Below are positions 1 to 9,772 of a DNA stretch of 64,000 bases, piece by piece. Positions within the stretch are counted from its first letter, which is position 1. Each line of letters opens with the position of its first letter. The position numbers were made by a program, and so were the translations under genes. This DNA is from Pedinophyceae sp. YPF-701. Its lineage: Eukaryota > Chlorophyta > Pedinophyceae. The DNA is taken from NCBI GenBank assembly GCA_916048055.1, contig CAJZHL010000002.1, positions 434,001-498,000 on the forward strand, in the 5' to 3' direction. Under the pieces are notes generated by a model, which was given only the letters and a program-made list of their open reading frames with translations, was not told the DNA's origin and searched no databases.

Positions 1-1134
1 GAGCGCGACGTCCTGCGTGGTGCACACGACGAGGACGTGCGAGCAGCCGTCCTGCACGCCCGGGCGCGGCCGCGCGAGCCCGACCGCGCAGATGGGGGCG
101 TCCTCGCTGTTATACTCCATGGGCCTCTCGCCCGTCCGACCGACGCGCCAGAGGTATAAACTCGAGTCCAGGGACGCCCACGCGTAGCCGATCTCCGGGA
201 AGAGCCCGCAGAAGCACACCCGCGCCTGTCCGGAGTTGTACCGGTCCTGGACGGCCTCGGGAATAGGAGCGAGGTTCCGGGCGCCGAACTGGAGGGGCCG
301 CGGCCAGTCCTTGGGGAGCGCGACGAGGCCGTCGCGGTCGCAGGAGGCGAGGTAGTCCCGGAGGTCCTCGGACGCGGGCTCCTTCTCCGTCACGCGCCGC
401 AGGTTGTCGCGTGCCTGCGCGCACGCGGAGCTGGTGTGCGTGAGGGGCCGCTGTGGTGGCAGGGAGGGCGGGGTCGGGCGTGCGCGGCGTGGAGGCTGGC
501 GGTGCGAGTACAGCGTGCTGCGTGGGGCCGCTGGCACCGGGCCCGGCGTCGCGTGCGAGCGGTGCGGCAGCACTGGGCCCGCAACTGCCGCGGCGCTTCC
601 GCGTCGGCGCCGCGCGTGCCGCGGCCTGAGATTCCGCGGCACGCATGGAAAGCGGACGATGCGTCGGGGGCTGTGGCGCGTGCGGCGTCGGGGGGCAGAG
701 GGACGGCGCGCGGGGGCGCAGCAGCCTCCGCAAGGGTGTGGTGAGCGATGCGCCGTTTGAGGGGCGTGGAGCGAGATCCGCGGCGCCCCCGAAGGACGTA
801 AGGACGAACGCGCAGATCGGATCATTTCCAAGCGCGCCGCGGGGCGCCGTCAGCAGGGACAGCGCGAAAGCTTGTTGTTCGCGTGAGGAAGAGCGATGAG
901 AGCCGCGTGTGGCGGGGCCTGCGCCGCGCGAACGCGCGCGCACGGCATACCAACATCCGTGGCGAGCCGCGCGTGCTATAAACAGCCGAGGATACGTTGT
1001 CCTGTGTCGGGGCTCACCTCTCGCACGTCATCCGGGGTCTGGGGCTCGCTCATGTCCTTCGCGTACGTCGTCAACTGCTGGCCAACCGGCTGCCACGAAT
1101 AGCCGAGCCGCGGCTGGTACCCGCCGGCCTCCAT
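1..1134 (-). CDS. NUP155: Nucleoporin Nup155 (N-terminal part, continues past left edge)
   Basis: Encodes the start of Nup155/Nup170, a scaffold nucleoporin of the inner ring of the nuclear pore. Exons on the minus strand are 1018-1134 (39 codons from the ATG at 1134) and 1-414, which runs off the window; the 603-nt intron is GTGAGC...GCAG in phase 0. The second exon shows the family signature: a segment reading FCGLFPEIGYAWASLDSSLY followed by a Trp-Arg strand and the conserved ICAVGLARPRPGVQ block, which matches the start of the Nup155 beta-propeller. The N-terminus is short, as in plant Nup155. It lies head to head with MIS12, 517 nt apart. The family call is secure; the exact start could instead be an upstream in-frame codon, but 1134 is the first ATG. 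Confidence 0.9.
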
Positions 1135-1651
1135 GGCACCGCAGCGACGCGCAGGCGAAGTGCGCGCCACTCAGCTGTGAGCCCCGACCGCAGCCCGCAG
1201 ACTCCGCCCTGCAATCGTTTCCTGCCGTCCGGGCAGCGAGCTCCTGGAGTGCTGCACGTGCAGACCGACGCCGGCACGGCGCGGCAAAAGAGCCGTCGGG
1301 CGCCGCACGGGACCGCCTCGCTGCCACGCCCCTCGGCACCAGTGTCCGACCGCCCGCACGTCGCGGCTGCTGCTGAAGCCAGGGGCTCGGCGCTGCGCTT
1401 GCCTTCTGCAGTGCTGTGGCTACGCACACGATCAGGGAATTCGCCTCGCGACCAACACTCGGCGCGTGCTGCCGTTAAGAAGGGACCGTGCGTGTGTGCG
1501 GGTGTAGCAGTGTGCAGGTGGTCATCCAGGGAGCAGACGGGGCATAGGAGTCATCAACGGATCAATATTGTGCCGTCCAAGTGGTGCAAGGATCGTGCGA
1601 GACGACGTGGTGTGGCCCTGAGCAGCAGAAGCTTTGAGTTGAAGGCGGGCG
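1135..1651. promoter_or_regulatory. Shared upstream region of NUP155 and MIS12
   Basis: A 517-nt stretch between two divergent start codons. It must hold both promoters and 5' leaders. I see no clear TATA box, tandem repeat or coding exon in it; long open frames across it are a by-product of high GC. Confidence 0.5.
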
Positions 1652-3333
1652 ATGGCGGACACGCAGGGCGGCGCCGCGGCGGCGCAGCGCGACGCGGACG
1701 ATCCGTTCGACCTTCAGGCTCCGAAGCTGATGGCGGATATCGTGAACTTCGTGAGTGCTGCCCGGCCGAGCCCCCAAGACTCGCTCTCGCGCTACGCAGG
1801 CCGTCCACGTCGCGGCTGCTGCGTTTCCGCGAGCTCCTTGCGCCCTTCTCCGCCGACCACGTCACAGCGACTCCGAAATCGAGACAAACGCAGCCGCAAC
1901 GAGCCTATCGGAGGCCCACGGCGAGGCACGATGCCACGCTGACGCGCGCTACGCGCCGCGGGACCGCCACGCGCCCGCTCCACCCGCCCCCCGCCCTCCC
2001 GCACGTACAGACGATCGACTTCATGGCGGAGGCCATCGACAGCCTCGAGGTCACCGCGGAGCAGGCCTTCAAAGACGGCAAGAACCGCCCACGAGGTGCG
2101 CACATCTTCTTTTTCCCGCCTCCAACCCCAACCACCGCCCCTCGCACGCCCGCAACGACATCGCACGCCTCAGAACACCCACGCCGGCTCCCGCCCCGCC
2201 TCGCTCCCGCACGGACGGCCGCGCGGCAACATCGAGCGAACATGCCTACCTCACCGTCAACGATGCACACCGCTGCGCCGCGCCGCGCCCTCGCGTCCGC
2301 GCAGGGCCGGTCGCGGGCTTCTCGCCGCAGCAGCTCACCGCGTCCTGCGAGCGGGTCAACAGGGCCCTGTACGAGGCGGTGCAATCAAATATGGATCGGT
2401 TGGAGTTGTATGCGTTGGGGACTTGTTTCAACGTGCCGCCGGGCCTGACGGACGGCAGCGCCGCGGGACCCGCGGCGGACGGTGGCGCGCAGGTACGCCC
2501 GCGGCGTCCCACCAGCCGCGCAGCGCAGTGCGCGAGGGGAGGGGTTGTGGTGGCGGTGGTGGTGGGAAGGTGCTGGTGGTGCTGGCACGGGCTCGCGCGG
2601 AGCGCGCTCTGGCGCGTGAGCTGCGCCGAAGGGCTTCCGCGTCGACCTGCCGCGCGGTGCCGCGCGTCCGCGCCGCAGCCCGCGCCCCACGGACGACGTA
2701 TCAGTATCAGTCTCGAAACCATATCTGCCGCGCAGTTCCGTTTCCAATTGTTCTTCCTGTGCGGTCCCGTGCCCGCGCCGGCCTCGAACCGAGCCGCCCG
2801 CCCCCCTGCGTGCTCCAGGGCGTCTCCGAGGACGCCGTCGCCGGCATGGACCGCGAGCTCGAAGCGCTGCGGGCCCGCATCGTTGCGTCGCGCGCGGCAA
2901 CGCGGGAGATGCGCCGCGAGGCGGCGCTGCTCGACAAGGAGATGGAGCGCTGCGGGGACCCCGCGGAGATCGAGGCGGTCGCGATGGCGGCGGCGGGGAA
3001 GCCGAGCGTGGCCGAGGACGCGGCGGCAATAGCGGCGGCGGCACTGAAGCTGCAGCCTCTCCTGCAGCGAGCACAGCGGCTCCGGGACACGCTGCGTACG
3101 CCCACAGACCGAACCCGAGTGCCTTGCCGCCCGTGTACGCGTTGGGGGGCCTGTGCGCGCTCCGCTGACTCCGGGGGGGGGGTTTGATGCTGCATGACGT
3201 GGCGCGCGTCGTTGTCGTCGGTTTTGCAGTGCAACGGAAAGCGGCGGGCGCGACGAAGCCGGAGCAGCAGCGCAAGCAGGTGGACGCGAGCGTGGAGGAT
3301 CTCGGGCACGCGCTGGCGTCGCTGCAGCCGTGA
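1652..3333 (+). CDS. MIS12: Kinetochore protein Mis12
   Basis: A 250-aa Mis12 homologue, a subunit of the MIND/Mis12 complex that links inner centromere to the Ndc80 complex. Exons: 1652-1750, 2011-2095, 2305-2492, 2819-3095, 3230-3333; donors GTGAGT, GTGCGC, GTACGC, GTACGC. The N-terminal half aligns with plant MIS12: LMADIVNF, then FMAEAIDSLEVTAEQAF, then a helix ending in LYALGTCFNVPPGL, the counterpart of the plant segment that ends in a Phe-Cys-Phe-x-Val-Pro motif. The C-terminal half is a predicted coiled coil (residues about 100-240). The length is near the family norm. It lies head to head with NUP155. No Mis12 partner gene is adjacent. The call rests on motif order rather than high identity. 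Confidence 0.8.
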
Positions 3334-3513
3334 GGAGGAGGAGTGCGCGCAGGTACAAGCATGAACGGGGGGAGTATTGGCTCGTGCGGGTCGCACGCCG
3401 GCGCGTGTGACGGCGGGCCGTGGCGAGGCGCGGGCGCGAGCAGTCGAGCGCGTCCGTGCGAAGACCACTCAAGGTTTCACGACTGCACACGTCGCGCCAA
3501 TACCTCACATCGC

Positions 3514-4565
3514 TTAGTCGAGGGCGGCGATGCAGTCGATCTCCACCTTGGCGCCGAGCGGGAGGTCCTTGACCGCGAACGTCGCGCGCGCGGGGGGCTC
3601 CGAGGGGAAGTACGTCGCATAGACCTCGTTCACGGCCGCAAAGTCCGCAATGTCCGCCAGCAGGATCGTGGTCTTGATGACCTTCGGGAAGCCCGACCCG
3701 GCCTCCTCGAGGATCGCGCCGAGGTTCTCCATCACCTGCTTCGTCTGCACCTTGATGTCGTCGCCTGCACACCGGGAAACAGCGCCGTGATCACGAACGA
3801 TGCGATGCAAGGCGCGCCGGGTCGCGCCAGGCGATCCGTGTTGCGTTCCGGATCCTCTCGCGGTCGCTGCGGAGCGGCGCGGCGGGACGCGCACCGGCGA
3901 AGTCCTTGGTCCCGGGCACGAGCGGGATCTGTCCCGACACGTAAACAGTGCTGCCGTGCTTGATGGCCTGGCTGTACGGGCCGACGGCGGGGGGCGCCTT
4001 GTCCGTGTGGACGACCTGGCGGGCTGCGCGGTCGCGGGGGGTCGGCGTGTGCGGCGGTGGGCCATGGCGCGCGTGATGGGATGGAGTGGTGAGAATGTGG
4101 AAGGAGTGTTGCGGGCTTGAGGGTGGGCGCACCGACGGCCTTGAAGGTCATCATGCGGGCCGGGCGGGCGCGCGCCGATGCGGCGCCGAAGCGGGCCTGC
4201 GGGGTCACAGAGAATGAGGGTCAGTTGCGGGGCTGATGCCGCGTCTGTGCGGGTCGAGCAGGGCTCAGAGCGATCAAAGAGAATGTTCGGAAGATAGAGA
4301 CTGCTCCGTGGCCGTGAGAGCGTCGGTGGAAGGGCATTCGTGAGCTGAAGCAGCGATGAAGCATTGGAGCCGGCGCAGTAGCCATCTCCCCCGATGGGCG
4401 CGCTGGTGGCGTCGGACGCCGAGATTCATGCGTGCACGCGAGCTGTTAATGCCTCGTGCACGTGCGTCGCGCGGCAGATCACGTGGGGAGGCGGGGGCAC
4501 GGCCGCAAGGGCCTGTGCGAGGTTACCTGCGCGGCGAGCTTGTTGACGGAGAGCCGAGCGAACAT
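3514..4565 (-). CDS. RIDA: RidA/YjgF/UK114 enamine-imine deaminase, organelle-targeted
   Basis: A 160-aa reactive-intermediate deaminase that hydrolyses 2-aminoacrylate and related enamines/imines released by threonine dehydratase and other PLP enzymes. Exons (minus): 4527-4565, 4133-4196, 3895-4023, 3514-3764; donors GTAACC, GTGCGC, GTGCGC. The first two exons give a transit peptide ([13 protein letters not shown] plus an Arg/Ala/Ser-rich stretch). The mature part shows [24 protein letters not shown], the strand [19 protein letters not shown], and PARATFAV, whose Arg is the conserved substrate-binding residue, ending in EIDCIAALD. In plants this enzyme is plastidic, which fits. The transit exons are inferred only from splice signals and frame. 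Confidence 0.92.
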
Positions 4566-4905
4566 GGTTCAGCGATATACCACAGGGAGTAAGCTTGGAG
4601 GGTGATTCGCGCCCACTTGTCGGCCCGATGGGGGCTCGGACGTCGCGTGGCGAAGGGGAAACACCCGGGGTGACCCCCCTGACATGCTTGTTCAGTTCTC
4701 TGCTGACGTGGCGACGTCCTTTCCAGGCGGCCATGTCCACCGCAGCGCGCCGCACGTGGGTCGTTCGCGGCGCCTCGCCATCGCAGGCTCGTTCGCGGTT
4801 CCCGGGTCGCAACTCTCTATAAGATGATCACATGCATAGGGCTGCGCTCGCGGACACCGCGGGGCAGCGCAGGGCACGCGAGCCAGGCGCGGTCGTTGGG
4901 TGCTT

Positions 4906-4959
4906 CACCGGGCAAGTCAAGGCGCTGCACCAGCGGTCGTGACGGTGACTTGCCCGGTG
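4906..4959. repeat. Inverted repeat, 14-bp perfect arms
   Basis: Arms CACCGGGCAAGTCA (4906-4919) and TGACTTGCCCGGTG (4946-4959) are exact reverse complements around a 26-nt loop. It could fold as a hairpin in the RidA gene's upstream region, be a binding site, or be a remnant of a small transposon. Seen directly; role unknown. Confidence 0.85.
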
Positions 4960-5457
4960 ACGGCTCTGACGCCCGTGCCTGGGTCGTGACGCTGTGCTGC
5001 TCCGCCGTGCAGGCGAGCGCAGCCCGCACCTCTCACTCAGCCCAATCATCAGTGTGCGCTCGAGGCGGTGTCGACGGCGACACCACCACGATCGCCCAGG
5101 CCTTGTGCAAGCAGCAGGATAACGTCCCCCCCTCTCCCGACACCGAGCTCGACCCTGGTCTACGGCGCCACATCCACGCTGCCTCTGTGTGTAGAGCGAC
5201 GCGGAGCCTGCGAGGCCGGAAACTGACCGGGACCGGCGCTGCGGTTGGTGAGCTTGCAGGTCGCCGCAGCTGCGTTGAAGGCGGAGAGAGAGAATGGAGC
5301 GCTTTTGGTCCGCCTCGGTCGGATTAAATGTGAGACGTCGTTTCCACGAGAGTCGTTCCGAGACGCCGCGGCAACGGCCGAGCACGCGCTGCAGCCGGTC
5401 GTTGCGTGCGAGGGCGACGCCGGGCGCCGCGAAGCCGACAGAGTAGTAACTGAGCAC

Positions 5458-5498
5458 CCGCGCACGAAACGAAATGCGGGTGCGCTATCGTCCCGATC
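5458..5498. repeat. Dispersed 41-nt repeat, copy A
   Basis: A 41-nt stretch beginning CCGCGCACGAAACGAAATGC recurs at 60062-60102 with a single visible difference. Copy A sits about 35 nt beyond the poly(A) signal of the CbbY-like gene. In this copy the short arms GCACCCGC and GCGGGTGC flank the middle. No coding role is apparent. Confidence 0.8.
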
Positions 5499-5530
5499 TA
5501 GCACGACAGAGCGCCGCACGGATCCTGGTT

Positions 5531-5535
5531 TTACA
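5531..5535 (-). promoter_or_regulatory. TGTAA poly(A) signal of the CbbY-like gene
   Basis: On the minus strand TGTAA begins 10 nt after the TGA stop at 5545. TGTAA (UGUAA) is the established polyadenylation signal of green algae. Confidence 0.6.
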
Positions 5536-5544
5536 ACTCCGCCG

Positions 5545-7366
5545 TCACTGCGACAGCATGTCCTCGGTGAACAGAATGTACTCGTCGCTCGAGTTCGATG
5601 GCTTCGGCTTGGGCGCGGCCCCGCCCTCCGCGCTCGGCCTCTGCGGCGCCGCCGCCTCGGTCGCTTCCTCCGCCGCGGGCACGTTCGGCCGCACGGGCTT
5701 GGCCAGGAGCTCCGTGGCGCTCGCGGCCGGCTTCTTCTTCTTGCTGCGCTTCTTCTTCGGCTTCGCGGCACCGCGGTCGTCCCTGAGGTCGCCCTTCTCA
5801 CGCAGCATGTCGATCGTGATGGCCTTGGGGTCGCCGTCGTCGCCGAGGGACCCGACGATGATCTCCGCGCCGTCGAAGTCTTGCGACCTGCGCGCAACAC
5901 GAGTCGGCGAATCCCGTCTCACTTTCCGTCGCAACCGCTCAATCTTGTCCTCAACGCAAAACCCAGTAATTAATTAATTAACCCGACAGACCCATCCAGT
6001 GCGCAGCACCATTGCGCACACCAGCTCGCGCAGCTGCCTCACGCCACACGCGCACAGCGCTCTCCCCGTGTACGGCGCAGGGAGCGCGGCGCATCAACAG
6101 AGGGGCGCGGGCGCACTTGGTGCTGTCGGTGTACGTGATCATGCACCGCATGTTCGCCCCCTTGGCCGCCGCGAGCCCGATCGTAGAGTCCTCAATCACC
6201 ATGCACTCCTGCGGGTCCAGCTGGAGCCGCTCCGCCGCCATGTGGTAGATGATCGGGTCCGGCTTCTTCTTCGGTGCGTCGTCGCCGCCGATGAAGCAGT
6301 CCAGCGCCTCGAAGCGCTCCGGGCCGATCAGCGCGTTGAGCGTGGCGATCACGGAGGACTTGGTCGCCGCCGAACACACCGCGACCTTGAGCCCCGCGTC
6401 GCGCGCGGCGTCCATCAAACGGATCACGCCCGCGCGCGGCGGCACCTCGCCTGCACGCACCGGTGCGGGGGCGGAGCGGGGAGCGGTGAGCAGGGAGCGC
6501 CGCGTCGCGACGAGCACGCCGTCCGAGTGGGGGCGGCGGATACGCACCGGACGCGAGCATGGCCTGGTACTTGTCCGTCTTCCAGTCCTGGAGCACGTCG
6601 ACGATCTTCACGCGCTCGCCGTCCGTCTCGGGCGCGCGGCCGTCGAGAATCGACGTGGTGGGCCACTCGTTCTTGTGCTCCCCGAAGAACCAGCGCATCT
6701 TCGGCTTCCCGCCGCCCACGGTGTTCTGCAGCTTGTCGTAGAACGCCACGTCCCACTCCACCACCTCGCCGCCGACGCGCACATCAAAGTGCGCGAACGC
6801 CGCGTTGTACGCCCTGCGGTGCAGGTCCTCGCTCTCCAGGATCACGCCCTGCACGCAACGCATCGGTGCGGCCAGCGATGAGGCGTGCGCGGCCGCCGCG
6901 GCGCCTGTGCGCGCCATCACAGCATTGACGTCGACGCAGGTCGCATCGCCCCCCGAAGCGCCGATTTCGAGCTGCGGACCCAGCGCTGGTCGAGGGAAGG
7001 CGGCTCGCTGCAGCAGGAGCGCGGCAGCGTGGCGGCGGCGCGATCTCGACCCGGTGCGTTGCGCGGGCGGGCGGGCGCGTACGTCGCAGTCCCACACGAG
7101 GGCCTTGAGCTCCGCAGCCGCGACAACGAGCGCGCCGCGGGCGGAGGTCCGGGACCGCACGGAGGCGGAGAAGGCCGGGGGCTGCGGCGGCGTGGTCCTG
7201 GGCGCCGCACCGGCGCGCGATGGGCCTGCGAAGACACCCGAAATCTCCTTGCACGGGTGTTTGGGCGGCGGCGCAGGCGTACAGGCGCACTAGGCCGCTG
7301 AAAACGGCTTCGATGCGTAGTAGAAATCGCTAGGCGTCCGTCCGGGTCGTTTGCGTCCTGGCTCAT
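5545..7366 (-). CDS. CBBY: CbbY-like HAD phosphatase, plastid-targeted, with Lys-rich tail
   Basis: A 398-aa HAD-superfamily protein matching plant CbbY, which dephosphorylates xylulose-1,5-bisphosphate, a misfire product and inhibitor of Rubisco. Exons (minus): 7291-7366, 7083-7225, 6548-6848, 6117-6450, 5545-5887; donors GTGCGC, GTACGC, GTGCGT, GTGCGC. HAD motifs are all visible: I WDCDGV (split by an intron between the second Asp and Gly), II CSAATKSS, III the Lys run in DDAPKKKPDP, IV IEDSTIG. The cap has the GGGKPKM and WKTDKY segments of the CbbY family. The first 60 or so residues look like a transit peptide. Oddity: about 75 C-terminal residues after the normal end, with a cluster PKKKRSKKKK and then an Ala/Pro/Glu-rich tail ending FTEDMLSQ. 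The first exon join is the least certain part. Confidence 0.85.
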
Positions 7367-8205
7367 GGCTTTTCCGAGGAGGACGCGGTGCGATAGGACC
7401 AGGCAGGGCCCTGTGGGGCCAGCGCGCGAGAGGGCTCTGGCATGCGGGCGCGAAGGCGCGGCTGGGCGCACCTGTGAGCTGCGGGGCAGGCACAGCGGCG
7501 CGCACGGCCGGGCGCCCCCCGAGGACCTGCGGAGGGTGCATCGAGATGCAGGTGTGTGAGCTGCGGGCGCAGTCAGGGCCGGGGGGGGGTGTCTGGCCCC
7601 ATGAAGCGGCGCAGACGGAGCTTCGCGTCGCGATAAGGAGATCCGCGCGTTATTGTGAGGAAAGTCGGGCGAATGGTGGCGACAGCCGGGGGTCAAGAGG
7701 CCAGCGGTGCACACGCCGGTTGGGGCTCACCGTGGCGGGCCTGGCCGCGGAGGCGAAGCTCGTCGCGTGCATGGTGATCGACCAGGGCGCAAGCGCCGTT
7801 CTGGACCGGCATTCTCGCCCCGCGCACCAATATTCGCGGCCGTCACGCTGGCGGGGGGGAGTCAGCGCCACGTCATGCCGCAGCGACCACCGCGAACCGT
7901 CGCGGAGCACAGCCAGCACCCCTGGCGAGGCAGCACGCGCGCGAACGGCGAGGAACGTCGCAGCGAGCGGAACACGGGCCATGTGTCAGTTGCCGATGCG
8001 GTGGGGTTGCGCGGCCGCGCCGCCGTGGATGCCCGGCGCAGGGTTTCGCAGGGCGTCTGGCACGATTTCCGCTAGCAAGGCGCGTCGGGGGAGGGCGAGC
8101 GGGGCGCGGTGCGACCGCGGGAGCGCCGTCGGCGGAGATTTGAAGGGCATCGGTGCAGGCAACGTCACAGGGTCCCGCAACGGTCCGAGGCCGTGGCGGC
8201 TCCGC
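7367..8205. other. Intergenic, weak coding hint only
   Basis: 839 nt between two minus-strand genes. A 110-codon minus-strand frame at 7650-7982 starts with a leader-like MARVPLAATFLAVRARAA, but its codon choice is not as GC-ending as the real genes here and I recognise no family. I treat it as unproven. A plus-strand frame through the same stretch looks random. Confidence 0.4.
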
Positions 8206-9277
8206 TCACGCGGTGGTCTCCGTGAGCAGGTCCTTGGCCTTGCCGGTGATGTACTTCTTCAGGGCATCGAAGCTGCGCGCCTGACTGCGAAAAACATGAG
8301 CACCCACAACACGTTGCAAGTCAGGCTCCGGCACCCCGCGTCGCATCAAATCGCAGCACATCGACGCGGCAATGTCAGGCCATGCCGTGCTGCGCGTGTC
8401 GCATGCCGAGGACGCGTTCGGCCGCGGAGTTGAGCCTTTTCAACAGCGGAGCGCGTTGCGACGGGCGCGGTACGTACCGGTACGCCTCCTGGCCCTCGCC
8501 GCCGTGGAAGACCTTGAGCGTGGGGTAGCCCCTGATTTCGTACGTCGTGCAGACCTGCACGAGCGCGTCGCGGGACCCGTTTCGCGGCACCCAGGCCGAG
8601 GTGTGGTCGTTCTAGGGTTGGCTGTGCAGGCGTGTGGCCGCCCTGGGCGGGCACGCGTCGCCTCACCTCGCGGTTCTTCGTGCAGTCGAGGTGCGCGACG
8701 CGGATCTTCGAGCCGACGTCGGGAATGGACTTGGTAGCGTCCGCGAGCTCGCCCCATGTAGGCGCCAGACGCTTGCAGTGCCCGCACCACTGCGAAGGGC
8801 GACGAAAACGAGATAACAGTGACGCAGAGTGCCGCGGTCGATCTGAGGAACGCGTACGCGGGCAGCATGCGGCGCGCCGGGCCACGGGCCGCCGCGTATG
8901 CACCGTAGAAGGGAGGAGCAAAGCAGCGCCGGATACGCCGGTGTTGGGCCGGCCGTGGCCGGCCCTGGGTGCGCGCAGGAATGGATCGATCGTGCGGTAC
9001 CGACGTGCGGTGCGGATCGCTGCCGTGCTGTCCGGGTGTCGCGGACAGGAACGGTGTAAGGGCTGGGGCAACTGACGCGGGCGGGCGGCGCGGGGGGGGC
9101 GCGGGGGAGGCTCACCGGCGCGTAGAACTTGATGAACCAGACGTTGCCGTCGCTGACGCTGGCGTCGAAGTTCTTCGAGCTCAGCTCGATGACGCTAGGG
9201 TGCGAGAACTCCCCGGCGCTCAGCACGCCGGCCACGAGGGCCAGGAGGGCAACGAGCACGAACGCGACGCGCTTCAT
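8206..9277 (-). CDS. Small single-domain protein disulfide isomerase (PDIL5-1 type)
   Basis: A 146-aa secreted thioredoxin-fold oxidoreductase. Exons (minus): 9116-9277, 8667-8789, 8474-8554, 8206-8280, all phase 0; donors GTGAGC, GTGAGG, GTACCG. Residues 1-21 are a signal peptide with a hydrophobic core (VAFVLVALLALVAGVLSA). The active site WCGHCKRLAP lies at about residue 55, right at an exon start, followed by RVAHLDCTKNRE, the cis-Pro segment GYPTLKVF and a short C-terminal helix. Length and single domain match Arabidopsis PDIL5-1 (146 aa), an ER foldase. There is no KDEL-type signal (it ends TETTA). Head to head with VPS11. The substrate is unknown. Confidence 0.88.
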
Positions 9278-9772
9278 CTTGCCAGTACAGATCCTCGCCG
9301 TTTGCGCGGGGGCGCGCGGGCACAGCCCCAACAGCCCGGACGGGAGGCGGTAGAAAGGGCCCTGGACAGTCCGGGGTGTGCCCGGCCGGCTGCGCGCGAT
9401 CGCAATGCGCTGCAGGCGCTCACGGGTCGCGCAGTCGCTGCGCGAAGTGAAGCCGTACAGAAACCCGCGTGCCTGTGGGAATTCGCGACGTACGGCGTGA
9501 GAGAAGTGTTCAGTTGCTCCCTTGCCGTCCGTACGCGAGCCCATACACGGCGCTCAGGACCGCTGAACTGCGCTCAGCAAGATTAGACGATCAGAAAGCG
9601 GCCGCGAAGCGGAACAATAGCATAGAGACACAGAAAGCCGGAGGCGGACCCTGCGACAGATCAGCTGGGACGTGTGCTGCATGTGCGCCCGGTGCAGGGC
9701 GTCTCGGGGGCGCGCGTCGCCCTAGGCCGGTGGCTGTGCTTCTGTGTACGAGGGCGCGCCGGTAGTTGCAAG
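9278..9772. promoter_or_regulatory. Shared upstream region, PDI-like gene and VPS11
   Basis: 495 nt between divergent ATGs at 9277 (minus) and 9773 (plus). No coding segment or repeat seen. It presumably carries both promoters. Confidence 0.45.

Larger units (their letters stand above)
4566..5544. other. Intergenic, no gene recognised
   Basis: About 980 nt between the 5' end of the RidA gene and the 3' end of the CbbY-like gene. I see no convincing exon. It holds a 14-bp perfect stem-loop (4906-4959), one copy of a 41-nt dispersed repeat (5458-5498) and the poly(A) signal of the CbbY-like gene. Confidence 0.5.

Noticed and set aside
404-760. Plus-strand open frames opposite the NUP155 intron
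   Set aside because: They lie in the first NUP155 intron, have no family signal and arise from high GC content.
997-2448. A 483-codon plus-strand frame overlapping NUP155 exon 1 and MIS12
   Set aside because: It runs through exon, promoter and intron sequence in a different frame from MIS12, and the translation is Arg/Ala/Pro noise.
7650-7982. A 110-codon minus-strand frame with a leader-like start
   Set aside because: Codon choice is unlike the confirmed genes, with no splice partner or family; kept only as a remark in the gap entry.
7351-8433. A 360-codon plus-strand frame
   Set aside because: Low-complexity composition, no domain, and it overlaps the antisense of the PDI-like gene.
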